A DNA stretch of 35,577 bases. Source: Fibrobacter sp. GTDB taxonomy: Bacteria; Fibrobacterota; Fibrobacteria; Fibrobacterales; Fibrobacteraceae. The notes under the pieces are model-generated. The model worked only from the letters and a program-made list of their open reading frames with translations. It ran no database searches and was not told the DNA's origin. The DNA is taken from the NCBI GenBank assembly GCA_024398815.1, contig JAKSIL010000028.1:1-35577 (forward strand), read 5' to 3'. The translations under genes and the position numbers were made by a program. Shown piece by piece: positions 23,681 to 31,564 of this stretch (the stretch's first letter is position 1; each line of letters begins with the position of its first letter).

Positions 23681-26152
23681 ATGAAAAAAATCATTGCGCT
23701 ATCATTACTTGCCACCGGACTTGCCTTCGCCCAAGCGGGCATGCAGGGCGGTTCCGATGGTTTCCATCAACACAATGCCTATACCCTAGGTCAATGGGGC
23801 GTGCATGTTGGAACGGGCGGAGACGTTTCTAACGACTCCTGGTCGTTCTCCCGTGGGGGTACGTTCCAGGATTCCAAGGGAAATACTTATAGCTTTGAAG
23901 ACTGGGCAGGTTCCTTTTCCGGAAACTTCAACGCTTCTGTGGGCCTTTTAAGCTTCTTGGACTTGGGCGCTGTTCTGCCGATTTATTTTGAATATGCTCA
24001 CGACGCCAAGAAGGTGTCCGAAGATAACAACATGAAGGGCCTTAGCCGCGGTGACGTGGATGTGTGGATGAAGGTCCGCGCGCCCTTCGGTAACGAAAAG
24101 TCCGTCTTTGCCATGGCTCTCATGGTTGACGCTTACATCCCGACGGGTGAAACTTCTGCCGGTGTGCGTCCTCGTCATGCCTGGTACTTGAATGATGGCT
24201 ACACTCATCCGTTTACTGCGGACGCCTTCGCGTTGGGATCGTCTCTTGCCTTGACATTCGATTTCTCCAAGGTGGGTGCTCCTATTCGTTGGAATATGAA
24301 TGGTGGCGCAGTCGTTCCGTTTGACAGTGACGAACCTGTTACGTTGACTTATGCGACTGGCTTCAATCTCCTTGTGAACGAAGCTTTGGATATGTTCATG
24401 GAATTCTCGGGTGAATTCCGTGTGGAAGATACCAAGTACAGTCGCGATCCGCTGGTTGACCCGATGCTCCTTACTCCGGGTCTCCGCTTCCATTTGCCGG
24501 GTCACGTGGATATGGGTATTGGCTTGGATATTGCTGTCCGCACCTTCCAGAACTTCACGTTTGAAGGCGATAAGGAAATTAAGAAAGGTAGGGAGTACAG
24601 AATCAACTACATTGATGAAGACGGAAAGCGCTATAACTATGGTTACGCATCGACTCCGGTCTATGCCGCTGTGGCCATGTTGAGCTGGCAGCTTGATGGC
24701 AAGCCCATGAACAGGGATGAAGACAACGATGGCGTTTCCGACGATCTTGACCAGTGCGCCCATACTCCGGCTGGTGCCGTTGTTGATTCCGTGGGTTGCC
24801 CGATTGACAAGGACAAGGACGGCGTGTTTGACGGTCTTGACAAGTGCCCGGGTACTCCTGCTGGAGCGACCGTCGACTCTGTGGGCTGCCCCTCTGATAG
24901 CGACAAGGACGGTGTGTTTGATGGCATTGACAAGTGCCCGAATACCAAGGAAGGTGCTAACGTAGGCATCAATGGTTGCGAAGGCGACTTCGATGGTGAT
25001 GGCGTTGAAGATTCCTTCGACCGTTGCCCGAACACCAAGAAGGGTGTACCTGTTGATTCTACCGGTTGTGCCTTGGATAGCGACAAGGACGGTGTAACTG
25101 ACGATGCCGACAAGTGCCCGAATACTCCGGCTGGTGTTGCAATCGACTCTGTGGGTTGCCCTGTCGATAGCGACAAGGATGGCATCCCTGACTATCTCGA
25201 CAAGTGCTTGAATACTCCGGCTGGATCCGTGGTTGACTCCGTGGGCTGCCCGGCTGACGCTGACAAGGATGGCGTTCCGGATGCTCTCGACAAGTGCCCG
25301 AACACCAAGCCCGGTGCCCAGGTAAATGCCGATGGCTGCGAAGGAGACTTCGATGGCGACGGAATTCCGGATGCTCTCGACAAGTGCCCGAACACCAAGA
25401 AGGGTGTGCCTGTTGATTCTACCGGTTGCCCGATGGATGCTGACAAGGATGGCGTGTTTGACGATGTTGACAAGTGCCCGAATACTCCGGCCGGAACGAC
25501 CGTTGATTCCTTGGGTTGCCCGCTTGACTTTGATGCTGACGGTGTTCCGGATGCTCTCGACAAGTGCCCGAACACTCCGGCAGGCGTGACTGTTGACTCC
25601 GTGGGTTGCCCGAAGGATGCTGACAAGGACGGTGTGCCTGATGGACTCGACAAGTGCCCGAATACCGAATCCGGAATTTCTGTGGACAGCGTCGGCTGCC
25701 CCATGGATACCGATAAGGACGGTGTTGCCGACCATCTGGACAAGTGCCCGTACACCTTGGCTGGCGTAAAGATCGATGCCAAGGGCTGCCCGGTCAGCAA
25801 GAAGCAGGATTTGAACAAGCTCAAACAGGGTATTCAGTTCAAGACCAATTCCACCAAGTTCACCAAGAACAGCTTTGGTACCTTGAACGACATTGTTGCC
25901 CTCATGAACGACTTCCCCAGTGCAAACCTTGAAGTTCAGGGCCATACCGATAACGTTGGTAGCGCCCAGAAGAACAAGCAGCTGTCGCAGAACCGCGCTC
26001 AGGCTGTGGTTGACTACTTCATTAGCAAGGGTATCGATTCCAGCCGTCTCCGCGCTGTTGGCTTCGGTGGCGAGAAGCCCATCGAAAGCAACGGCACCAA
26101 GAAGGGCCGCAAGGCTAATCGCCGCGTCGAACTGGTTCCCTTCGAAAAGTAA
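23681..26152 (+). CDS. OmpA-family outer-membrane protein with twelve TSP3 calcium-binding repeats
   Basis: The 823-residue envelope protein has a signal peptide (about 1-18, ending AFAQA) and an N-terminal domain to about residue 345 that reads as an outer-membrane beta-barrel (alternating aromatic strands). Twelve thrombospondin type 3 repeats follow, and then a C-terminal OmpA/MotB peptidoglycan-binding domain (about 720-823) with LEVQGHTDNVG, LSQNRAQAVVDYF, VGFGGEKP and NRRVEL. The repeats (DxDKDGxxDxxDKCPNT) bind calcium in known families. AAGGGG is 6 nt before ATG 23681, while the ATG at 23675 abuts it, so I prefer 23681. It is probably co-transcribed with the BY-kinase and ends at a strong terminator. 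It may link the outer membrane to peptidoglycan. Confidence 0.92.
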   Translation: MKKIIALSLLATGLAFAQAGMQGGSDGFHQHNAYTLGQWGVHVGTGGDVSNDSWSFSRGGTFQDSKGNTYSFEDWAGSFSGNFNASVGLLSFLDLGAVLPIYFEYAHDAKKVSEDNNMKGLSRGDVDVWMKVRAPFGNEKSVFAMALMVDAYIPTGETSAGVRPRHAWYLNDGYTHPFTADAFALGSSLALTFDFSKVGAPIRWNMNGGAVVPFDSDEPVTLTYATGFNLLVNEALDMFMEFSGEFRVEDTKYSRDPLVDPMLLTPGLRFHLPGHVDMGIGLDIAVRTFQNFTFEGDKEIKKGREYRINYIDEDGKRYNYGYASTPVYAAVAMLSWQLDGKPMNRDEDNDGVSDDLDQCAHTPAGAVVDSVGCPIDKDKDGVFDGLDKCPGTPAGATVDSVGCPSDSDKDGVFDGIDKCPNTKEGANVGINGCEGDFDGDGVEDSFDRCPNTKKGVPVDSTGCALDSDKDGVTDDADKCPNTPAGVAIDSVGCPVDSDKDGIPDYLDKCLNTPAGSVVDSVGCPADADKDGVPDALDKCPNTKPGAQVNADGCEGDFDGDGIPDALDKCPNTKKGVPVDSTGCPMDADKDGVFDDVDKCPNTPAGTTVDSLGCPLDFDADGVPDALDKCPNTPAGVTVDSVGCPKDADKDGVPDGLDKCPNTESGISVDSVGCPMDTDKDGVADHLDKCPYTLAGVKIDAKGCPVSKKQDLNKLKQGIQFKTNSTKFTKNSFGTLNDIVALMNDFPSANLEVQGHTDNVGSAQKNKQLSQNRAQAVVDYFISKGIDSSRLRAVGFGGEKPIESNGTKKGRKANRRVELVPFEK
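24716..25795 (+). repeat. Twelve in-frame 90-bp tandem repeats (TSP3) with a duplicated four-repeat block
   Basis: 1080 bp divide into exactly twelve 30-codon units of the form DxDxDGxxDxxDxCxxTxxGxxVxxxGCxx. Units 3-6 and 7-10 resemble each other in order. Units 3 and 7 both end GCEG, units 4 and 8 both begin DFDGDG and contain NTKKGVPVDSTGC, and units 5/9 and 6/10 carry NTPAG. This suggests a 360-bp block duplication on top of single-unit repetition. Confidence 0.92.
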
Positions 26153-26175
26153 TTTTCGGTACAACTAGTAGAAAG

Positions 26176-26203
26176 CACCTCCGTTTCGGAGGTGTTTTTT
26201 TTT
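26176..26203 (+). terminator. Terminator of the BY-kinase/OmpA unit
   Basis: CACCTCCG (26176-26183) and CGGAGGTG (26187-26194) form an 8-bp stem with a 3-nt loop, followed by nine T. Confidence 0.9.
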
Positions 26204-26236
26204 ATTTTGTAGTCAAGTGGAGTAAAGAGAGGTTTT

Positions 26237-27217
26237 ATGTCCAAAAAGGTCTTGGTAACAGGAGCCGCAGGTTTTATCGGTTGCGAGGTTTCGCTGATTC
26301 TTTTGTCGAAAGGCTACTCTGTAGTCGGAATCGACAATATGAATTCCTATTACCAGGTTTCGCTGAAGCAGGATCGCTTGAAACGCTTGGACAATACGGA
26401 TTTCAAGTTCGTGCAGATGGACTTGGCCGATGCGAATGCCATGGCATCTCTTTTTGAATCGGAACATTTTGACGGTGTGGTTCACCTGGGCGCACAGGCT
26501 GGGGTTCGCTACAGTCTGCAGAACCCGCAAGCGTACATTGATAGCAATGTTACCGGTTTTTTGAATGTGCTGGAAGGGTGCCGAAAGTTCCCGGTGGCGC
26601 ATTTGACATACGCCAGTTCCAGCAGCGTTTACGGTCGCAATACGAAGACGCCTTTTAGCACCGACGACCCTGTGTGCAAGCCTTCGAGTTTGTATGCTGC
26701 CACAAAGCGCAGTAACGAACTGATGGCTGAAACTTACAACCATTTGTTCCAAATCAATTCCACGGGTCTCCGGTTCTTTACCGTTTACGGTCCTTGGGGC
26801 AGGCCCGACATGGCTCCGTGGCTTTTTGCCGATGCCATTATGCATGACCGCCCCATCAAGATTTTCAACAACGGCAACATGATGCGCGACTTTACCTACA
26901 TTGCCGACATTGCCGGCGGCGTGGTGAAAGTTTTTGAGACGGGCATGGAACGTGCTGCTAATGGTACTGCCGCCGAATGTCGCTTGTACAACATCGGCCA
27001 TGGCGATCCGGTGAACTTGCTCGACTTCGTGAAGACGTTGGAAAGACACCTGGGTAAAGAAGCCGAAAAAATCTACATGCCCATGCAACCGGGCGATGTG
27101 GAAGTGACCTGGGCCGACACCAAGGCCTTGGAGTCCGACGTGGGCTACACGGCGGATACGGACTTGGATGCAGGTATTAAGGCTTTTGCCGAATGGTTCA
27201 AGGGGTATGGGGTGTGA
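26237..27217 (+). CDS. NAD-dependent epimerase, UDP-glucuronate 4-epimerase-like
   Basis: The 326-residue extended short-chain dehydrogenase has the NAD-binding GAAGFIG (9-15) and IDN after strand 2. The AQAGVRYS segment (86-93) is typical of UDP-glucuronate 4-epimerases. SSSSVYG (127-133), the catalytic YAATK (Tyr153, Lys157), RFFTVYGPWGRPDMA and MMRDFTYIADI are also present. It would make UDP-galacturonate for surface polysaccharides. A GAGAGG lies upstream of the start. It sits between the BY-kinase/OmpA unit and a GtrA protein, in keeping with a glycan role. A dehydratase or another sugar specificity is less likely, given the AGVRYS and GRPDMA strings. Confidence 0.88.
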   Translation: MSKKVLVTGAAGFIGCEVSLILLSKGYSVVGIDNMNSYYQVSLKQDRLKRLDNTDFKFVQMDLADANAMASLFESEHFDGVVHLGAQAGVRYSLQNPQAYIDSNVTGFLNVLEGCRKFPVAHLTYASSSSVYGRNTKTPFSTDDPVCKPSSLYAATKRSNELMAETYNHLFQINSTGLRFFTVYGPWGRPDMAPWLFADAIMHDRPIKIFNNGNMMRDFTYIADIAGGVVKVFETGMERAANGTAAECRLYNIGHGDPVNLLDFVKTLERHLGKEAEKIYMPMQPGDVEVTWADTKALESDVGYTADTDLDAGIKAFAEWFKGYGV

Positions 27218-27401
27218 GGAGTCAGACGTCAGGTCGCTCGTTGCACTCGCTTTGAGGATTAGGTTTGGCGGCTGCGCCGCGGTTTATAATTATGAATTAC
27301 GAATTATAAATTATAAGAGGACATTTTGAGCGCAAGCGCCTAACTAAAGTCTCATAACTCATAATTCATAATTCGTAACTAATCTTCCTACTGTCTACAG
27401 T
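27218..27401. repeat. Low-complexity intergenic region with AT-rich inverted repeats
   Basis: No gene is visible in these 184 bases. TTACGAATTAT near 27296-27306 has its complement ATAATTCGTAA near 27368-27378, each inside wider repeats of ATTATGAATT/AATTCATAAT words. GCGGC/GCCGC near 27270-27284 and AGCGC/GCGCC near 27329-27341 form short hairpins. The right end carries a CTACTGTCTACAGTCTACTT-like direct repeat running into the gtrA stop. It probably represents a dispersed intergenic repeat and may act as a bidirectional transcription stop. Confidence 0.5.
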
Positions 27402-27818
27402 CTACTTCCTAAACACCCATTTTTTGTAGAGCATAAAACTCACGAGTACGTACACGACGTTCGCGATGATGTTCGCGAGGTAGGTGGGCTTCATGAATTG
27501 AGAAATCCATGCCGAGAAGTTTGCACACCACTGGGCATTCGTGAGCACATAGGCTGAGCCTTCGAGAGCGGCGAGGTTTATGCCGTAACTCACGAGGAAT
27601 ACAATCATGAATCGCACCACTTCGGTGCTTTTTTTGTTGGTGCTTTTGAAGTTCCAGATGCGGTTGCAGATGTAACTGTTTACGCCGCCCGCGACGAAAC
27701 CGAGGAAATTGGAAAGTTCCAGGTTCCAGTCTAAAATCTGGTGCAAGACCCAGACCACGGCCAGCGTGATGAGGGTGTTGAGAACACCGATGATATTGTA
27801 TTTGATGAAGTGCAGCAC
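27402..27818 (-). CDS. GtrA-family membrane protein
   Basis: The 138-residue protein has four predicted TM helices and the GtrA pattern: IKYNIIGVLNTLITLAVV, then FLGFVAGGVNSYICNRIWNF, RFMIVFLVSYGINL and a final LANIIANVVYVLVSFMLYKKWVF. GtrA proteins are thought to flip or support flipping of lipid-linked sugars for surface glycan or O-antigen modification. The start is uncertain. The reading frame stays open far upstream on this strand, but that is the antisense of the CoA-transferase gene, and similarity to the family begins at about the GTG 27818. No Shine-Dalgarno is clear. It is divergent from the CoA-transferase with only 27 bases between start codons. Confidence 0.8.
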   Translation of the reverse strand: MLHFIKYNIIGVLNTLITLAVVWVLHQILDWNLELSNFLGFVAGGVNSYICNRIWNFKSTNKKSTEVVRFMIVFLVSYGINLAALEGSAYVLTNAQWCANFSAWISQFMKPTYLANIIANVVYVLVSFMLYKKWVFRK

Positions 27819-27845
27819 AAAATCAAAGTTACTAAATTTAAAGGC

Positions 27846-29333
27846 ATGGACTGGATTACAAGTAAAAAATGCGATGCCGCTACGGCGGCCGAAATGATTC
27901 AAAACGGCGATGTCCTGGGTGTTTCCGGTTTTACCTTGGCTGGTTACCCGAAGGCTGTCCCTTCTGCCGTGGCCGCTCGTGCCGAAAAACTTCACGAGGC
28001 GGGTACGGAATTCCAGATAACTCTTTTTGCCGGCGCTTCTACGGGCGATAGTTGCGATGGCGCTTTGGCCCGCGCGAAGGCGATGAAACTCCGCATGCCC
28101 TACCAGAGTAATCCAAGCCTGCGCAAGGGAATCAACGACGGTAGCATTGACTATATCGATGCCCACTTGGGAAAGATGGGCTACCTGGTGCGCACGGGAG
28201 CCGTGGCCGCTCCGACGGTTGCGATTATTGAAGTTTCCGCGATTCTCCCTGATGGCCGTGTTTGCCTTTCGACTTCGGGCGGCAATTCCGTTTGCTACTT
28301 GGAAATGGCTCCGAAAATCATTTTGGAATTGAATACGCGCCTGGGCGACAGTTGCGTCGGCATGCACGACAATGCTCTCCCGGAACTCCCGCCGCATGCT
28401 CGCCCCTTGGCGATTTATTCCGCCGGCGACCGCGTGGGCGAAGAATTCGTGCGCATCGACCCGAACAAGGTGATTGCCATTGTCGAGAATGACGGCTTTG
28501 ACGAAGTGACGCCTTTCGTGGAACCCGACGAGATTTCCAGGAACATCGGCGAACGCATTTTGGACTTTATCCGCTTTGAAGAAAAGAGCGGCAGGCTTCC
28601 GAAGGGAATGGCCTACCAGAGCGGCGTGGGGAAGGTGGCGAATGCCGTGCTTTGCGCCATGGCCGACGACGATAGACTGGGTCAAATCGACTTGTTCACC
28701 GAAGTGATTCAAGAAGCTGTTTTGCCGCTTTTGAAGAAGGGTAAGCTCGGTGTGGCGAGCGGTACCGCCCTTACACTTTCGGAATCGGCTCAGCGTGAAT
28801 TTGTTCAAAACGCGGAGCAGTGGAAAAAACATTTTGTGCTGCGTCAGCAAGAGGTGAGCAACAGCCCCGACCTCATTCGTCGTGTGGGCGTGATTTCTAT
28901 GAATACGGCTCTTGAAGCCGACATCTTTGGCAACGTGAACAGTAGCCTTGTGTGCGGTTCTGCCATGATGAACGGCATCGGCGGTTCTGCCGACTTCGCT
29001 CGCCATTGCGCCCTTGGATTCTTCTTGACTCCGTCCGTGGCGAAGGGCGGCGCCATCAGTAGCATTGTACCGTACGTGAGCCATGTGGACCACACGGAAC
29101 ACGATACGCAGATTTTTGTGACGGAACAGGGCCTGGCCGACCTTCGCGGGCTTCCGTCCGAGGAGCGTGCGCGGTTGATTATCAAGAATTGCGTGCACCC
29201 CGATTTTCGTGAACCTTTGACGGACTTTTTGGAATTCAGCCTGAAGCATGCCAAGGGTGTCCACATGCCTGTTGCACTTTCCAGGGCCTTTGAAATGCAC
29301 TTGAGGTTCCTGGAAACGGGAAAAATGCTTTAG
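27846..29333 (+). CDS. Acetyl-CoA hydrolase / succinyl-CoA:acetate CoA-transferase family
   Basis: The 495-residue protein matches class I CoA-transferases of the AarC/Cat1 group, which move CoA between acetate and succinate or other acyl groups. Visible family segments are GVSGFTLAGYPKAVP, RMPYQSNPSLRKGIN, YIDAHL, QSGVGKVANAVL, and FTEV with Glu286 at the expected position of the acyl-forming glutamate. NTALEADIFGNVNSS, MMNGIGGSADFAR, AKGGAISSIVP, HVDHTEHD and TEQGLADLRG follow. I took the ATG at 27846 because family similarity starts there. An open 35-codon extension upstream overlaps gtrA. The only ribosome-binding hint is AAAGG touching the start. It fits acetate/succinate fermentation; the acyl acceptor is not decided by sequence. 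Confidence 0.92.
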   Translation: MDWITSKKCDAATAAEMIQNGDVLGVSGFTLAGYPKAVPSAVAARAEKLHEAGTEFQITLFAGASTGDSCDGALARAKAMKLRMPYQSNPSLRKGINDGSIDYIDAHLGKMGYLVRTGAVAAPTVAIIEVSAILPDGRVCLSTSGGNSVCYLEMAPKIILELNTRLGDSCVGMHDNALPELPPHARPLAIYSAGDRVGEEFVRIDPNKVIAIVENDGFDEVTPFVEPDEISRNIGERILDFIRFEEKSGRLPKGMAYQSGVGKVANAVLCAMADDDRLGQIDLFTEVIQEAVLPLLKKGKLGVASGTALTLSESAQREFVQNAEQWKKHFVLRQQEVSNSPDLIRRVGVISMNTALEADIFGNVNSSLVCGSAMMNGIGGSADFARHCALGFFLTPSVAKGGAISSIVPYVSHVDHTEHDTQIFVTEQGLADLRGLPSEERARLIIKNCVHPDFREPLTDFLEFSLKHAKGVHMPVALSRAFEMHLRFLETGKML

Positions 29334-29338
29334 CCGTC

Positions 29339-29366
29339 TTGAAGCCTTGCAAAAAAAATGTATTTT
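29339..29366 (+). promoter_or_regulatory. Putative promoter of the lipoprotein phosphatase pair
   Basis: TTGAAG (29339-29344), a 16-base spacer and TATTTT (29361-29366) lie between the CoA-transferase stop and the first lipoprotein gene. No terminator is visible after the CoA-transferase, so read-through is also possible. Confidence 0.4.
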
Positions 29367-29405
29367 ATGATGTGGGTGTATCGCTGCACAATTGCAAGGG
29401 TTTTT

Positions 29406-31541
29406 ATGATGGGAAAAGAAATAAAGAACCTTAGATGGTTTGTGTTTTATTTTTGGGCAGTGGCTATTGCCTTGTGCACCTTGGTTGCCTGTGGTGACGA
29501 TTCCTCCTCGAGTTCTACGGAGTGGACCTCGGAATGGATAGATTCCTCCGAAGACAAGGTTGATTCGCTTTCCGTAGAAAGTGATTCCACGGAAAAGGTC
29601 TCCGACGAAAAATCTGATAAAAGTTTGGACGAAAAGAAGGATTCCACGGAGGTTGGTGAAACTCCCTTCAATCAAAAAGATTCCGTTCATGCGGAACTTG
29701 ATACGGCCAAGGCGCGCGAAATTCGTGAACTGGATTCGCTGAATAGGGCTCGCGAAGATTCCGTTGAAAGAGAGAATCTGCAGAACCTCATTCCATTCCA
29801 GGCGGATACCTTTTCGTTTGCGGGAATTGTCGAGGCTCCGCTGTTTACGGGAAAATCGGTAAACATTGCTAATTTGACTTATACCAAGGACAGCCTTAAA
29901 TTGTCCTTGTCCTTTGATGCGGCGTTGGATAAAAATGGCGCGTTTTCAGTAAAGAATCAGCAACTTGCGACGATGCCGAAACCGTATGTGCGTGTATCTG
30001 TCTTCCCTGTTTACGGTCAGGTTCCGATAGTTGCAGGAATGTCGGCCCTCTTTGACGTTTCGAAAAGGGATTTTATCGCCTTGAACATGTTCTACAATCT
30101 GGTCTCCGCGAGAATCGAATTCCTCATGGAAAATGCGGAGTCTCCGAAGGACTTTGACGAAGCTGAAAAAATGGCCGTGGCCGAGGTCTGGAAGGCTTTC
30201 CATGTGGACGATTCTTCTTTTGACACTTCGCTCGTGTATGCGTTCAACGGCAAGGAATCTGGAGCGGCAGCCCTTGCCTTGCATGAACTTGTGGATATGT
30301 GGATTCGCTATGGAAGCGACCCTGCCAATGGAAACTATCAGGTCTTGCGCTTGGATTCCTTGATGGACGATCTCTCGGATGACGGTGCGTGGGACGATGC
30401 TCTGTCGCGTACGGCTGTTGCCGACATGGCCTTGAGGATTGACGTTGCGGACGGCTTTGCCGAGTTGCGTAAAGATGTGGCTTCCATGGGTTCCGGAGAT
30501 GTACCCGACTTTGAAAAGTACATGAGGAATTTCTATCAAAAGGAACTTGGACTGGAACCCTGCGGTGAAAAGAATGCCGGGAAGATTTATTTTGTCTCGA
30601 ATGAGAATAGCGCATTCTATGCTTCCGACATGGATGACGTGAGTGTCTCGACGGAACGCTTTGCCTGCAAGGCGAACGGAGGCGTTGAATTTGCTTCGGA
30701 CAGCTTGATGGATTTGTCGAGTCTCGAGGAAGCGGGCGAGGATGGCGAAGTTGTTCGCGGTGCCTTTACAGGAAATTTCTTTACCTACGATGAAACTCTC
30801 GGTGCCTGGAGAGCCTCGACAGCGGTGGAACGCGATTCCTACTTTGTCAAGCTTTCCGAAACGAGCGTGTTTGTGGATATCCAGGACGTTTACGAAGGAC
30901 TGAAATCGAACGAGCGCGTAATCTTTGTGTTACGCCATGCGGAACGCACCGACGATACCAGCAAGAGCGGTCCTCTCACATCGAATGGAAAAAAACAGTG
31001 CGAAAACGTGGGCGCCAAACTGATGAAGTTTTCTGAACCGTTCCGCTTGGGCGCTTCCCAGTTTGTGAGGGCTCAGCAGACGGTGGAATATATAGCCAGG
31101 GGCCGCGGACAGGCTTACGATGTCATGGATACCTTGCCGGAACTCAACGACGACTGGTACGTCAAGGACAAGTCGGCAAAGGACAAGGCGGAATCGGATG
31201 CCGGTGGTGGCTGGGAAGCGACTTCCAAGTACGCTTATACGGGAGCCTACACCACGGGCGCATCGCCGGCTTATTACAATCTTAAGGAACGCTCTGTGGA
31301 ACTCATCGAAGACGTGCTGCTCACGAAGTACAATGATCCCGAAGAGCGTTTCGTGGTCCTGAGTTCGCACGACAAGCTGATGATGCCTCTCGTGACGTAC
31401 TGCACGAATAAGCAGGTGAATTTGAAGAAATACGACGGTGGCCACTGGATAAATTACCTTGCCGGAGTTGCAATTATCATTGATGACAAGAATAATCGTC
31501 GTTATGTGCCTGTAAAAGGTCTCAGTTCAGAGTACATGTAG
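29406..31541 (+). CDS. Lipoprotein with C-terminal histidine-phosphatase domain (paralog A)
   Basis: The 711-residue protein has a lipoprotein leader with likely lipidated Cys29 (TLVACGDD), then an Asp/Ser/Glu-rich low-complexity linker (about 30-130). A middle region with a carboxypeptidase-regulatory-like start (FAGIVEAPLFTG) and a helical part follows. The C-terminal domain (about 480-711) is a histidine phosphatase: VLRHAER with Arg510/His511, GPLTSNGKKQ, the second Arg in FVRAQQTVEYIA, Glu in LPELNDDWY and the final His in LSSHDK. All catalytic positions of the clan appear to be present. It is probably anchored in the outer or inner membrane facing outside the cytoplasm. AAGGG is 5 nt before ATG 29406. 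A paralog follows 23 bases later. The substrate is unknown. Confidence 0.82.
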   Translation: MMGKEIKNLRWFVFYFWAVAIALCTLVACGDDSSSSSTEWTSEWIDSSEDKVDSLSVESDSTEKVSDEKSDKSLDEKKDSTEVGETPFNQKDSVHAELDTAKAREIRELDSLNRAREDSVERENLQNLIPFQADTFSFAGIVEAPLFTGKSVNIANLTYTKDSLKLSLSFDAALDKNGAFSVKNQQLATMPKPYVRVSVFPVYGQVPIVAGMSALFDVSKRDFIALNMFYNLVSARIEFLMENAESPKDFDEAEKMAVAEVWKAFHVDDSSFDTSLVYAFNGKESGAAALALHELVDMWIRYGSDPANGNYQVLRLDSLMDDLSDDGAWDDALSRTAVADMALRIDVADGFAELRKDVASMGSGDVPDFEKYMRNFYQKELGLEPCGEKNAGKIYFVSNENSAFYASDMDDVSVSTERFACKANGGVEFASDSLMDLSSLEEAGEDGEVVRGAFTGNFFTYDETLGAWRASTAVERDSYFVKLSETSVFVDIQDVYEGLKSNERVIFVLRHAERTDDTSKSGPLTSNGKKQCENVGAKLMKFSEPFRLGASQFVRAQQTVEYIARGRGQAYDVMDTLPELNDDWYVKDKSAKDKAESDAGGGWEATSKYAYTGAYTTGASPAYYNLKERSVELIEDVLLTKYNDPEERFVVLSSHDKLMMPLVTYCTNKQVNLKKYDGGHWINYLAGVAIIIDDKNNRRYVPVKGLSSEYM

Positions 31542-31564
31542 TAGAAATTACTATTGTTCCATTT

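Noticed and set aside
23948..26164. 738-codon open frame on the minus strand
   Set aside because: It is antisense to the OmpA-TSP3 gene. The repetitive GAC-rich codons of the plus gene create an open opposite frame. The product resembles no family and the plus gene is certain.
27819..29690. Upstream part of a 762-codon minus-strand frame containing gtrA
   Set aside because: It is the antisense of the well-supported CoA-transferase gene; only the last 138 residues look like a protein family.
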